Assembly (NCBI RefSeq): GCF_010548275.1 | Contig: NZ_JAAGLT010000026.1 | Location: 85,364-149,363 of the forward strand | From: Streptomyces sp. SID12488 | GTDB taxonomy: Bacteria; Actinomycetota; Actinomycetes; Streptomycetales; Streptomycetaceae | Reading direction: 5' to 3' | Length of the DNA: 64,000 bases | Notes under the pieces: model-generated | Told to the model about the DNA's origin: nothing | Database searches by the model: none | What the model saw: only the letters and a program-made list of their open reading frames with translations | Made by a program: the position numbers and the translations under genes | Shown here: in pieces, positions 26,832 through 36,071 of the stretch | Layout: every line of letters begins with the position of its first letter | Position numbering within the stretch: the first letter of the stretch is position 1

Positions 26832-27927
26832 GTGCTCCTGCGACTGGCTTACCTGACCGTGACGAACACGTTCGCCGTGCTGCGCCTGCTGCCCATGAGC
26901 GACTGGGACAAGGACACGGAGATTCTCGCCCTCCGGCATCAGATCACGGTGCTGGAGCGCCAACTCGGTGGCGGGAAGGTTCGGTTCTCCCCGAACGATC
27001 GCGCGTTCCTGGCGGCGTTGCTGCAGCCTGCCCGAGCAGGTGCTGCGCAGGATACGGCTGGTGGTGCGTCCGGACACCGTGCTGCGCTGGCACCGCGATC
27101 TGGTCGCACGCCGCCACGCTGCGCGCTCCCGGCCCAAGCGTCCGGGAAGGCCGCGGACCGCGCGCTCCATCCGGCTGCTGGTGCTGCGGCTCGCCCGGGA
27201 GAACTCCAACTGGGGGTACCGCCGCATCCACGGCGAACTCCTCGTTCTGGGCGTTACGGTGGCAGCCTCCACCGTCTGGGAGATCCTCCAGGAAGCCGGG
27301 ATCGACCCGGCACCCGAGCGCGCCACGAGCACATGGGCGGACTTCCTGCGCTCCCAGGCCGACGCCCTGCTGGCATGCGACTTCCTGGAAACGATCACCT
27401 TGTCCGGGGCGCGGTTTTACGTATGTGCGGTGATCGAGCACGGCAGCCGCCGGATCCGGGTCCTCGGCGCCACCGCGCACCCCACCGCATCCCGGGTGAC
27501 ACAAGTTGCGAAGAACCTCGTCATGGACCTCGAAGACGCCGACTGCCGGGCCAAGTTCCTGATCCGGGACCGGGACGGAAAGTTTCCCGCCCTGTTCGAC
27601 ACCGTCCTCAACGATGCAGGGATCGAGGTAGTACTCAGCGGAGTACGGATGCCGCGTATGAACTCGATCATGGAAAGGTGGGTGCAGACCTGCCGGCACG
27701 AGCTGCTGGACCGCACCCTGATCTGGAACCAGCGACACCTGCTCCACGCGCTACGCGAGTTCGAAGACTTCTACAACTCCCACCGGCCCCATCAAGGCAT
27801 CGCCAACGCCCGCCCATTACGCCCCTTACCGATGCCAATCAGCGATCCGGAGCAGATTACCCACCTCGACATAAAACGACGCCAACGACTCGGCGGCATC
27901 CTCCACGAGTATCGACATGCCGTCTGA
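26832..27927 (+). pseudogene. Integrase-core (rve) transposase, frameshifted
   Basis: The N-terminal frame from 26832 (LLRLAYLTVTN to DRAFLAALLQ) continues in a different frame from about 27025 (LPEQVLRRIRLVVRPDTVLR) to the stop at 27927. Against the copy at 62929-63882, two bases appear lost in CTGCAGCCTGCC near 27020. No slippery heptamer is visible, so I read this as a lesson of decay rather than programmed frameshifting. The second half keeps the catalytic set: LACDFLE, IRDRDGKF and the Glu in MNSIMERW. Intact length would be about 365 residues. Confidence 0.85.
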
Positions 27928-27931
27928 ACTG

Positions 27932-27951
27932 GGCGGATGAGCTTTTCGGCA
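27932..27951 (-). repeat. Right terminal inverted repeat of IS copy 1
   Basis: Its reverse complement TGCCGAAAAGCTCATCCGCC differs from the left end by one base. Confidence 0.85.
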
Positions 27952-28775
27952 GGCGCAGGGTTTCATCGATCAGCAGGCAGGGATCAGCGAAAGCCGTCGG
28001 GTGGAGGCACCCTGCAAAGTCGCCCGCAGGCACTGTCACCGTCGCTGCCACCGAGGGGCTTGCCTCGCCCCGCGGACTCGTCATCTTTGCGCCGCAGTGC
28101 CGCAGGATGCCGTAGCGCCCTACTGCCGCACCGAAGCCGAACACCCTGAACGCCCGACCGCCACGAGTACGCAGGGAGCAACACGCCGGGCTGCCGGGCC
28201 CGTCACGACCCTCGGCGTCTCACACCCTCCGTGGAGGCCGGAATCGAATCGGTTCCGCGCAAGCGCTTCGACGGGATGCCACGACCGGCGGAACATGGGG
28301 TCAATGGCGCGCCGCACAGCGAAGGCGGTGCCCACGCACGGGTGAAGGACCAGCGCATCAGCCGATTCGGTGCGCGCTGACCCCTCGTCAGCCATATTCG
28401 ACGGCCACGCTCCTGCTCAGAAGCGTTGCAGGGGTGCGCCCGAGTGAGCGGAGCCCGGCCGTCGATCGGACCCCCGCGACCCGCCGCGCCGCCCCGACGA
28501 CAGCGCGCACCACCGCTCGTCCACCCTCACGCCGAACCTGCCTGAGCGGCCCGGTGGAAGGGAATCCGGGAAGATCGGCGATCGAACCGATTCCGCGCAC
28601 GAGGCGGACGGAGGATGTCCGGACCCTTGACAGCCCCACGGAATCGGGAGCACCGTCTCCCCCCGAAACCTCTCTGCAATCCCACTGCAAGAACGGCACC
28701 TTCAAGCGCTGCCGCATGTGCCAGCGCTCCCAGCACAGAACCCGACTGGATCCGCCGGCACGGTAGGGAGATCGG
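27952..28775. other. Long non-coding stretch ahead of the glycoside hydrolase block
   Basis: 824 nt without a gene I can support; open frames on both strands are Arg/Pro-rich and match nothing. It holds two similar segments, ATCGAATCGGTTCCGCGCA (from about 28242) and ATCGAACCGATTCCGCGCA (from about 28578), three AGCGCT cores and a lone TTGACA at about 28627 with no good -10. It probably carries the control region of the GH54 gene at 28776. Confidence 0.5.
28705..28732. promoter_or_regulatory. Paired LacI/CebR-like operator cores
   Basis: AGCGCT at 28705-28710 and again at 28723-28728, exactly 18 nt apart. The second sits in TGCCAGCGCTCCCA, 12 of 14 matches to the Streptomyces CebR-type box TGGGAGCGCTCCCA. 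It lies 44 nt before the GH54 start. Binding by a LacI-family sugar regulator is inferred; no such regulator is in the window. Confidence 0.45.
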
Positions 28776-30383
28776 ATGGGAACGACAGGTACCACAGGGA
28801 CCGAACGCCACCACGTGCTGTTCGGGTGCGGTGGCGTCCAACGACTGCTCGCTGCGATAGGGCGCCGCGGAAGGCCGGGAAGTGGGCCGGACCAGGCATC
28901 TGTCCGTTCGTGGGAGCGCTCCCGCACCTCTCGGCCGAAAACCTTCGCCCGGGCGGGGGCCGCGGCCGTGCTCGCTGTCGGCGCGCTGGCCGGTGTCACG
29001 GCCACGACCGGGACGGCCCGGGCCGCCACCTCCGGACCGTGTGATCTCTACGCGGCCGGCGGAACGCCCTGTGTGGCGGCTCACAGCACGACACGCGCGC
29101 TGTACGCCTCGTACAACGGGCCGCTCTACCAGGTCAGGCGCGCCTCGGACAACACCACCCGCGACGTCGGCGTCCTGAGTGCGGGCGGGTACGCCGACGC
29201 CGCCGCGCAGGACTCATTCTGCTCGGGGACGACCTGTCTGATCTCGATCATCTACGACCAGTCCGGTCGCGGAAACAACCTCACGCAGGCGCCCGGCGGC
29301 GGTGCCGCGGGTGGTCCCGACAACCTCGCGAACGCGACGGCCGCGCCGACCACGGTGGGCGGTCACAAGGCCTACGGCGTCTTCGTGGCGCCCGGTACGG
29401 GTTACCGCAACAACCACACCAACGGCATCGCGACCGGGGACAACCCCGAGGGCATGTACGCGATCTTCGACGGCACGCACTACAACGGCGGCTGTTGCTT
29501 CGACTACGGCAATGCCGAGACGGACAGCAACGACGACGGCAACGGCACCATGGAGGCCATCTACTTCGGCAACATCAAGGTCTGGGGCTACGGTGCGGGC
29601 AACGGCCCCTGGATCATGGCCGACCTGGAGAACGGCCTGTTCTCCGGGGTGAACCAGCACTACAACGCGAACGACCCGACCATCAACTACCGGTACACGA
29701 CCGCCATCGTCAAAGGCGGCCCGAACCACTGGGCGATCCGCGGTGGCAACGCGCAGTCGGGCAGCCTGTCCACGTTCTACGACGGTCCGCGCCCCAACGT
29801 CGCGGGCTACAACCCGATGCGGAAGCAGGGCGCCATCATCCTGGGCATCGGTGGTGACAACAGCAAGGGCGCCCAAGGCACCTTCTACGAGGGCGTGATG
29901 ACCTCCGGCTACCCGTCGGACGCCACCGAGAACGCGGTTCAGGCCAACATCACCGCGGCCGGATACAGCAATGCGACCGGCGGGACGGGTACCGGCGCGC
30001 TGCACGCGGTGGGCGCGGGCAAGTGCCTGGACGTGCCGAACTCGTCCACCACGGCCGGCACGCAGCTGCAGATCTGGGACTGCGGCGGTGCCGCCAACCA
30101 GAGCTGGACGCGCACCTCCTCCAACCAGTTGACCGTATACAGCGGCAGCAGCCAGCTGTGCCTGGACGCGTACAACAACCAGACCACCGCCGGCGCCAAG
30201 GTGGTGACCTGGCCGTGCAACGGCGGCGCCAACCAGCAGTGGCAGCTGAACTCCGACGGCACCGTCACCGGCATCCAGTCCGGACTCTGCCTCGACGTCA
30301 CCGGCGCCTCCACGGCCAACGGCGCCTTGGCCGAACTGTGGACCTGCAACGGCGGTTCCAACCAGCGATGGAACCTCAGCTGA
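28776..30383 (+). CDS. Secreted GH54 alpha-L-arabinofuranosidase with C-terminal CBM13
   Basis: 535 residues. An extended N-region precedes a secretion signal (FARAGAAAVLAVGALAG, ending TARAA). The GH54 catalytic domain starts at SGPCDLYAAGGTPCVAAHST and includes the vicinal disulfide CCFDYGN (about 240), nucleophile Glu in ADLENGLFSG (about 285) and acid/base Asp in GIGGDNSKG (about 361). It removes arabinofuranose side chains. The fungal enzyme has CBM42 at the C-terminus; here a ricin-type beta-trefoil with three QxW-type repeats replaces it. ATG 28776 has AGGGAG 5-6 nt upstream, leaving about 65 residues before the hydrophobic core, unusually many. A perfect LacI-like box lies inside the coding region at 28911. 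Confidence 0.92.
   Translation: MGTTGTTGTERHHVLFGCGGVQRLLAAIGRRGRPGSGPDQASVRSWERSRTSRPKTFARAGAAAVLAVGALAGVTATTGTARAATSGPCDLYAAGGTPCVAAHSTTRALYASYNGPLYQVRRASDNTTRDVGVLSAGGYADAAAQDSFCSGTTCLISIIYDQSGRGNNLTQAPGGGAAGGPDNLANATAAPTTVGGHKAYGVFVAPGTGYRNNHTNGIATGDNPEGMYAIFDGTHYNGGCCFDYGNAETDSNDDGNGTMEAIYFGNIKVWGYGAGNGPWIMADLENGLFSGVNQHYNANDPTINYRYTTAIVKGGPNHWAIRGGNAQSGSLSTFYDGPRPNVAGYNPMRKQGAIILGIGGDNSKGAQGTFYEGVMTSGYPSDATENAVQANITAAGYSNATGGTGTGALHAVGAGKCLDVPNSSTTAGTQLQIWDCGGAANQSWTRTSSNQLTVYSGSSQLCLDAYNNQTTAGAKVVTWPCNGGANQQWQLNSDGTVTGIQSGLCLDVTGASTANGALAELWTCNGGSNQRWNLS
28911..28924. promoter_or_regulatory. CebR/LacI-like palindrome inside the GH54 gene
   Basis: TGGGAGCGCTCCCG contains the perfect palindrome GGGAGCGCTCCC (28912-28923) and differs from the CebR-type consensus only at the last base. 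It lies about 135 nt into the coding region as annotated, before the signal peptide core. It could act as a downstream roadblock operator or indicate a mis-set start. Confidence 0.5.
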
Positions 30384-30397
30384 GGGGAACGGCTCCA

Positions 30398-30429
30398 GCC
30401 CGTGGCCGGGTTCACCGCCGGCGACGGGC
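30398..30429 (+). terminator. Hairpin after the first GH54 gene
   Basis: GCCCGTGGCCGG and CCGGCGACGGGC can pair over 11 of 12 positions around an 8-nt loop, 15 nt past the GH54 stop. No U-tract follows, as is common in Streptomyces. Confidence 0.5.
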
Positions 30430-30570
30430 CTTCACCGACCCAACGTCCATGACCGGGTGCCCTCGCCCCGCCCGGAGGGTGCAGGTCATGCAGACGGCCC
30501 CGGCGGCCCTGGCGGCCGAACAACCACTGGGCCCCACACCAGGCGCCACCGCCCCCACTGGAGGATGACG

Positions 30571-33015
30571 ATGTCCGGAGCCAGAGCGCTCCGCGGCCTC
30601 TGGGCCGCCCCCGTAGCTCTGTTCGCCCTACTCGCCGGGGGCCTGCCCATGGCCGGGGCCGCGTTCGCCGTACCGGCGGAGCGCCAGGCAGCGGCCGCCG
30701 ACCTGTACGTGGCCCCGGATGCGGCTCCCGGCGGGAACGGCACCGCTGAGCAGCCGTTCGCGACGATCGACCAGGCGCGGCAGCCCGCGCACCGGCTCTC
30801 GGCTGATTCTGACGTCGTGGTCCACCTGGCCGGTGGCACCTACCGGCAGGCCAAGCCGCTGACCTTCGGCTCCGGCGACGGTGGCCAGAACGGCCACACG
30901 ATCACCTACCAGGCCATGTCCGGGCAGCAGCCGGTCGTGAGCGGCGCTCAGCAGATATCTGGTTGGCAGGTGCATGATCAGAGCAGCAACATCTGGTCGG
31001 TCCACGTCGGCACGGGCGTGAACACGCGTCAGCTGTACGTGAACGGCAAGCAGGCACCGCGCGCGGCGATCCAGGTGCCCCGCTCCGGCTTCACCTTCAC
31101 CCAGACCGGCCTGACCTTCACCGACTCCTCCCTCGACTACCTGGCCGGTCTCTCGGACCAGAGCCACATGGAAGTAGAGAGCCTCAACTCCTTCACCGAC
31201 CGCTACGCGCCGGTCCAGTCGATCAGCGGCAGGACCATCACCATGCAGCAGCCCGCCTGGAACAACAACTCCTGGGGCTACGACACCATCAACGCGCCGT
31301 TCGCCGGCGGGACCATGTACCTGGAGAACAACTACGCGTTCCTCAAGCAGGCCGGGCAGTGGTACCTCGACTCGTCCACCGGCGACCTGTACTACCGCGC
31401 CCAGCCGGGGCAGAACCCGAACAGCCTCGACGTCGAACTGCCCCGGCTGCAGAGCCTGTTGGGCATCAGCGGCAGCTACGGCTCACCCGCGACCGGCCTG
31501 GGATTCACCGGCATACGGTTCACCGGGACCTCCTGGCTCGGCCCGAGCGGACCCGACGGATACGCGGACCAGCAGAGCGGCGCGCACATCACCGGCGCCT
31601 ACGCCATGCCCGCCAACTGGCTCAGCACCTGCAAGTCGGGGTGCACACAGTTCGAGGCCACGCGGAACCACTGGGTGCAGATGCCCGCGGCCGTCCAGGT
31701 CTCCGCCGCCACCGGCATCACCTTCTCCGGCGACACGTTCTCCGAACTCGGGCAGGCGGGACTGGGCGTGGGCAACGACGGCGTCGCCACGGCCTCCGGC
31801 ACCGGACTCGGAGCCAACGCCGTCACCATCACCGGCAACACGTTCACCGACATCGCCGGCAGCGGCATCCAGGTCGGCGGGATCCAGCCGGACGCCCACC
31901 ACCCCGCCAACCCGCAGATGACCAACCAGAACATCACCATCAGCAACAACAAGGTCAGCGGGGTGGGCACCGACTACAAGGAGACCGCGGGAATCCTGTC
32001 CACCTACGTCACGAACGCGACGATCACCCACAACCAGTGCGACCACCTGCCCTACGACGGGATCGACATCGGCTGGGGCTGGGGGATGAACGACCCGGGC
32101 GGCAGCCAGGACTACGCCAACCGGGGCACGTACAACTACCAGCCGATCTACAGCACCCCCACGACGCTGAAGAACAACACCGTTTCCCACAACCTGGTCT
32201 TCGACACCAAGAACGCGATGTTCGACGGCGGCAGCATCTACAGCCTGTCCGCGGCTCCCGGTTCGGTGATCTCCGACAACTACATGTACGACAACAACCG
32301 CACCACGGCGCTGTACCTGGACGAGGGCTCCCGGTACCTGAAGGTGTCCACCAACGTGGTGCAGGACGCGGGCAACTGGGCGCTCACCAACGCCAACGCG
32401 AACAACCACACCGACGACAGCACGTTCTCCGGCAACTGGTACAACGGCGGCAACACGTATGTGGCGACCGGCCCTCCGCACAACAACGTCCTCACCGGCA
32501 ACGTCCTGGTCAGCGGCACCAACTGGGCTCAGGGCGCCAGAGACGTCATCCAGCAGGCGGGCGTCCAGTCCTCGGGCGGCGGCTTCCCCACGGGCTACCA
32601 CCAGTTGGTGATCGGCAGCGACAGTCTGTGCCTGGACGTGTACGGCAACTCCACCAGCGCGGGCGCCTCGATCGACCAGTGGACCTGCAACGGGCAGGGC
32701 AACCAGCAGTTCGAGTTCGTGCCGGTCTCGGGCGGCTACGGGCAACTGCGCGTGCAGCACTCCGGACAGGTCGTGGCGGTGGCCGGCGGCTCCACGACCG
32801 CCGGTACGCCGAACATCGTGCAGCAGGCCGCGGGCGGAGCGTCCAGCTCTCTGTGGCTGCCGGTACCGCAGTCCGACGGTTCGTATTCCTTCAGGAACCA
32901 GAACAGCGGCCTCTGCCTGGACGTCTACGGCGGCGGCAGCAACCTGGGCCAACAACTCGACCAGTGGCAGTGCAAGAACGCACCCGGCACCAACCAGGAC
33001 TTCACCCCCCGCTGA
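30571..33015 (+). CDS. Secreted right-handed beta-helix glycoside hydrolase (GH141-like) with CBM13
   Basis: 814 residues from ATG 30571 (GGAGG 6 nt upstream). The signal peptide ends near AAFAVPA. DLYVAPDAAPGGNGTAEQPF starts a parallel beta-helix with many short repeats (ITISNNKVSG, ATITHNQCDH, SVISDNYMYDNN). The LYVNGKQAPRAA and LYLENNYAFLKQAGQWYLD segments are typical of GH141/GH120-type proteins; GH141 includes fucosidase and xylanase activities, so the reaction is uncertain. About residues 680-814 are a ricin-type lectin (GYHQLVIGSDSLCLDVYG to NAPGTNQDFTPR), almost the same as that of the protein at 40837-42669. The 187-nt gap and hairpin before it suggest its own promoter. Confidence 0.85.
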   Translation: MSGARALRGLWAAPVALFALLAGGLPMAGAAFAVPAERQAAAADLYVAPDAAPGGNGTAEQPFATIDQARQPAHRLSADSDVVVHLAGGTYRQAKPLTFGSGDGGQNGHTITYQAMSGQQPVVSGAQQISGWQVHDQSSNIWSVHVGTGVNTRQLYVNGKQAPRAAIQVPRSGFTFTQTGLTFTDSSLDYLAGLSDQSHMEVESLNSFTDRYAPVQSISGRTITMQQPAWNNNSWGYDTINAPFAGGTMYLENNYAFLKQAGQWYLDSSTGDLYYRAQPGQNPNSLDVELPRLQSLLGISGSYGSPATGLGFTGIRFTGTSWLGPSGPDGYADQQSGAHITGAYAMPANWLSTCKSGCTQFEATRNHWVQMPAAVQVSAATGITFSGDTFSELGQAGLGVGNDGVATASGTGLGANAVTITGNTFTDIAGSGIQVGGIQPDAHHPANPQMTNQNITISNNKVSGVGTDYKETAGILSTYVTNATITHNQCDHLPYDGIDIGWGWGMNDPGGSQDYANRGTYNYQPIYSTPTTLKNNTVSHNLVFDTKNAMFDGGSIYSLSAAPGSVISDNYMYDNNRTTALYLDEGSRYLKVSTNVVQDAGNWALTNANANNHTDDSTFSGNWYNGGNTYVATGPPHNNVLTGNVLVSGTNWAQGARDVIQQAGVQSSGGGFPTGYHQLVIGSDSLCLDVYGNSTSAGASIDQWTCNGQGNQQFEFVPVSGGYGQLRVQHSGQVVAVAGGSTTAGTPNIVQQAAGGASSSLWLPVPQSDGSYSFRNQNSGLCLDVYGGGSNLGQQLDQWQCKNAPGTNQDFTPR

Positions 33016-33098
33016 CCTGCGCGCGCCTCCAAAGGGCCGGCACGGACCGGCGGTTCGTTCACCCCCACCCACTGTCCCGCACCCAGTGAGGAACGCTG

Positions 33099-34232
33099 AT
33101 GAAGAAGTACTGGGCACCTTTGGTCGCGGCCCTGGCGGCCACCCTCGGAATGGGCGCCGCGTGGCCTGCCGCGGCCACCGCCGCCGAGGCGGCGCCCTCC
33201 GCCACCCGGGCCGCCGCGCCCACGCCCCTGCGGCTGATGCCGTTGGGCGACTCGATCACCTGGGGCGTCGGCAGCCCGTCCGGGAACAGCTACCGGAGCT
33301 TTCTGGCGAACAAGCTGACGGCCGAGGGACACACCTTGGACTTCGTCGGCTCGGGGCGCAACGGCACCATGTCCGACCCGGACAACGAGGGCCACTCCGG
33401 CTGGCGGATCGACCAGATCGCCGGCATCGCGGACTCCGTGCTGGCCCGTTACCGGCCGAACGTGGTCACCCTGGAGATCGGCACCAACGACCTCAACGGC
33501 AACTACCAGATCCCGACTGCGGCCGACCGGCTCCACGCGCTCATCGACCAGATCACCAGAGCCACACCCGACGCGACCGTGCTCGTCGGCACCGTGATCA
33601 TCTCCACCAGCGGCACCGAGGAGGCCAACCGGCCCGCTTTCAACGCCAAGTTGCCCGGGATCGTCCAGGCCGAGCAGTCGGCCGGCAAGCACGTACGTCT
33701 GGTGGACATGAGCGCCCTGACCGCCGCGGACCTGTCCGACGCCCTGCACCCCAACGACAGCGGCTTCGCCAAGATGGCGGACGCCTTCAACGGGGGGATC
33801 CAGGCCGCGGACGCGGCAGGCTGGATCAAGCCGCCGGATTCCGCGGCCGGGCAGGTGCGCTCCGGGATCGCGGGGAAGTGCCTGGGGGTCAACGGCGGCA
33901 ACAGCGCCAACGGGACCGCCGCGGAGATCCGGTCCTGCGACGGCTCCGCCGCGCAGACGTGGTCCGCACGCTCCGATGGCACCCTGAGGGCGCTCGGGAA
34001 GTGCCTCGACGTCACCGGTCGCGGTACCGCCAACGGCACCAAGATCGAGATCTGGGACTGCAACGGCGGCACCAACCAGCAATGGCAGACGTACAACGGC
34101 GGCTACCGCAACCCGGTCTCCGGCCGTTGCCTCGACGACCCCAACGCGTCCACCACCGACGGTACGCAACTGGTCCTGTGGGACTGCAACGGCGGAGCCC
34201 ACCAGCAGTGGACCGCTCTGCCCGTGTCCTGA
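33099..34232 (+). CDS. Secreted SGNH/GDSL esterase (CE3-like) with CBM13
   Basis: 377 residues: signal peptide (1-30), SGNH hydrolase domain (43-245) and ricin-type domain (250-377). Block I LMPLGDSITWG supplies Ser52, EIGTNDLNG is the Asn block, and DALHPNDSG supplies the Asp/His pair near 214-217. This arrangement resembles CE3 acetylxylan esterases; it would de-acetylate xylan or pectin and help the neighbouring xylanase. It starts 83 nt after the beta-helix gene and is followed by a perfect 8-bp hairpin. Confidence 0.9.
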   Translation: MKKYWAPLVAALAATLGMGAAWPAAATAAEAAPSATRAAAPTPLRLMPLGDSITWGVGSPSGNSYRSFLANKLTAEGHTLDFVGSGRNGTMSDPDNEGHSGWRIDQIAGIADSVLARYRPNVVTLEIGTNDLNGNYQIPTAADRLHALIDQITRATPDATVLVGTVIISTSGTEEANRPAFNAKLPGIVQAEQSAGKHVRLVDMSALTAADLSDALHPNDSGFAKMADAFNGGIQAADAAGWIKPPDSAAGQVRSGIAGKCLGVNGGNSANGTAAEIRSCDGSAAQTWSARSDGTLRALGKCLDVTGRGTANGTKIEIWDCNGGTNQQWQTYNGGYRNPVSGRCLDDPNASTTDGTQLVLWDCNGGAHQQWTALPVS

Positions 34233-34256
34233 ACCCGTGACACCACTCCAGCGCGG

Positions 34257-34275
34257 CACCGGCCCGTGGCCGGTG
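34257..34275 (+). terminator. Short hairpin after the esterase gene
   Basis: CACCGGCC, loop CGT, GGCCGGTG: perfect 8-bp stem 24 nt after the stop. It could attenuate or end transcription before the GH10 gene. Confidence 0.45.
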
Positions 34276-34316
34276 TCCGCCCCTCTCACGCATCCGCACA
34301 AGGAGGTTGATCCTTC

Positions 34317-35792
34317 ATGTCCTGGCTCAACGACGAACCTCTGCTCCGCAGGGCCTTGGTCTCGGCCACCGGCCTGTTGGCCGGCACGGCACTGGCCCTG
34401 ACCGGACCGGCAGGCCTCGCGGCGCACGCGGCTTCCGGCACGCTGGGCGCGGCCGCCGCTGACAGCGGCCGCTATTTCGGTACGGCCGTGGCTGCCGGAA
34501 AACTCGGCAACTCGACGTACTCCACGATCCTCGACCGGGAATTCAACATGATCACCCCGGAGAACGAGATGAAGTGGGACACCACCGAACCGTCCCGCGG
34601 CAACTTCAACTTCGGCCCGGCCGACCAGATCGTCAGCCATGCCACCGCGCACGGGCAGCGGATGCGCGGCCACACCCTGGTGTGGCACTCGCAGTTGCCC
34701 GGCTGGGTCAGCTCCATCGGTGACGCCAACACCCTGCGCAGCGTGATGAACAACCACATCACCACCGAGATGAACCACTTCAAGGGCAAGATCTACGCCT
34801 GGGACGTGGTCAACGAGGCGTTCGCCGACGGCGGCAGCGGTCAGCACCGCAGCTCGGTCTTCCAGAACGTGCTCGGCAACGGCTTCATCGAGGAGGCGTT
34901 CCGCACCGCCCGGGCCGCCGACCCCTCCGCCAAGCTCTGCTACAACGACTACAACATCGAGAACTGGACCGACGCCAAGACCCAGGGTGTCTACAACATG
35001 GTCAGGGACTTCAAGGCGCGCGGTGTGCCCATCGACTGCGTCGGCCTCCAGAGCCACTTCGGCGCGGGCGGCCCGCCGTCGAGCTTCCAGACCACCCTGT
35101 CCAACTTCGCCGCCCTCGGCGTCGACGTTCAGATCACCGAACTCGACATCGCCCAGGCCTCGGCGACCGCGTACGGGAACACGGTCCGGGCGTGCATGAA
35201 CGTCGCCCGCTGCACCGGCATCACGGTGTGGGGGATCAGGGACAGCGACTCGTGGCGGACGGGGGAGAACCCGCTGCTGTTCGACAACAACGGCAACAAG
35301 AAGCCTGCCTACGACGCGGCCCTTTCCGCGCTCGGCGGAGGTACGGGGAATCCAGGCGGAGGCATCGTCTCCGGCACGGTGTACTCGCTGACCGACGTGG
35401 CCGCGGGCCGGGTGCTGGACGTGCCGTCCGGACAGACGGCGAACGGCACGCCCGTGCAGGTCTGGGACGCCAACGGCAGTGCTGCGAACCAGCAGTGGCG
35501 GGCGAGCCAGAACAGCGACGGTTCCTACACCCTGACGAACATCGCCAGTGGGCGGGTCCTGGACGAGCCGGGCGGCCAGACGGGCAACGGCACCCGGATG
35601 GCGATCTGGGACGCCAACGGCGGTGCGAACCAGCACTGGCGGGCGAGCGTGAACGGCGACGGTTCGTACACCCTGACCAACGTCGCTTCCGGCCGGGCGC
35701 TGGAGATCCCCAGCGGGCAGACCGGCAACGGGGCCCCGGTCCAGATCTGGGACTCCAACGGCGGCGCCAACCAGCACTGGAACTTCAGGTGA
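34317..35792 (+). CDS. Secreted GH10 endo-1,4-beta-xylanase with CBM13
   Basis: 491 residues. Signal peptide 1-38, GH10 domain about 45-340, then a ricin-type lectin from about 355. The acid/base Glu is in YAWDVVNEAF (about 166) and the nucleophile Glu in VQITELDIAQ (about 275); FNMITPENEMKWD and GHTLVWHSQLPGWV are diagnostic. It cuts the xylan backbone in retaining fashion. The layout matches well-known Streptomyces GH10-CBM13 xylanases. AAGGAGG precedes the ATG by 10-11 nt. A strong hairpin follows the stop, so the first gene group ends here. Confidence 0.96.
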   Translation: MSWLNDEPLLRRALVSATGLLAGTALALTGPAGLAAHAASGTLGAAAADSGRYFGTAVAAGKLGNSTYSTILDREFNMITPENEMKWDTTEPSRGNFNFGPADQIVSHATAHGQRMRGHTLVWHSQLPGWVSSIGDANTLRSVMNNHITTEMNHFKGKIYAWDVVNEAFADGGSGQHRSSVFQNVLGNGFIEEAFRTARAADPSAKLCYNDYNIENWTDAKTQGVYNMVRDFKARGVPIDCVGLQSHFGAGGPPSSFQTTLSNFAALGVDVQITELDIAQASATAYGNTVRACMNVARCTGITVWGIRDSDSWRTGENPLLFDNNGNKKPAYDAALSALGGGTGNPGGGIVSGTVYSLTDVAAGRVLDVPSGQTANGTPVQVWDANGSAANQQWRASQNSDGSYTLTNIASGRVLDEPGGQTGNGTRMAIWDANGGANQHWRASVNGDGSYTLTNVASGRALEIPSGQTGNGAPVQIWDSNGGANQHWNFR

Positions 35793-35812
35793 GGTGACCC
35801 GGAACGAACACC

Positions 35813-35846
35813 CCGCGTCCGGTACGGCGGCCGTCGCCGGACGCGG
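35813..35846 (+). terminator. Strong terminator hairpin after the xylanase
   Basis: CCGCGTCCGG and CCGGACGCGG form a perfect 10-bp stem around a 14-nt loop that can itself pair, 20 nt after the stop. Confidence 0.7.
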
Positions 35847-36071
35847 GTTCCGGCATGCCCTCATAACGGACTGACCAGGGACGATACATGGGATGAATGG
35901 GCGTCCGATTGGGAGTGTCGAGCGTATTGACTCGGTGATGGACCTGTGGAATCACTATGACATGGGATGTCTGAGTGCTTCCTGTGGGTGCTCTCGATTG
36001 CCCCCGCCACCATCCCGTTCGGCCAGGCGCAGCGCTCTCTGTCACCTTCCCCCACATCCCAGAGGAACAGA

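Larger units (their letters stand above)
26712..27951 (+). mobile_element. Insertion sequence, copy 1, with 20-bp terminal inverted repeats
   Basis: The left end TGCCGAAAACCTCATCCGCC (26712-26731) and the right end (27932-27951) are inverted repeats with one mismatch in 20. Between them is one integrase-core transposase, frameshifted. A diverged relative sits at 62822-63882. I do not see a clear target-site duplication directly beside the repeats. Confidence 0.85.

Noticed and set aside
27010..27030. Programmed frameshift in the IS transposase
   Set aside because: No slippery heptamer; alignment with the second copy indicates loss of two bases, and the N-terminal frame is not an IS3-type OrfA.
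28120..28395. 91-codon minus-strand frame before the GH block
   Set aside because: No family resemblance, no ribosome site, shadow-like composition.
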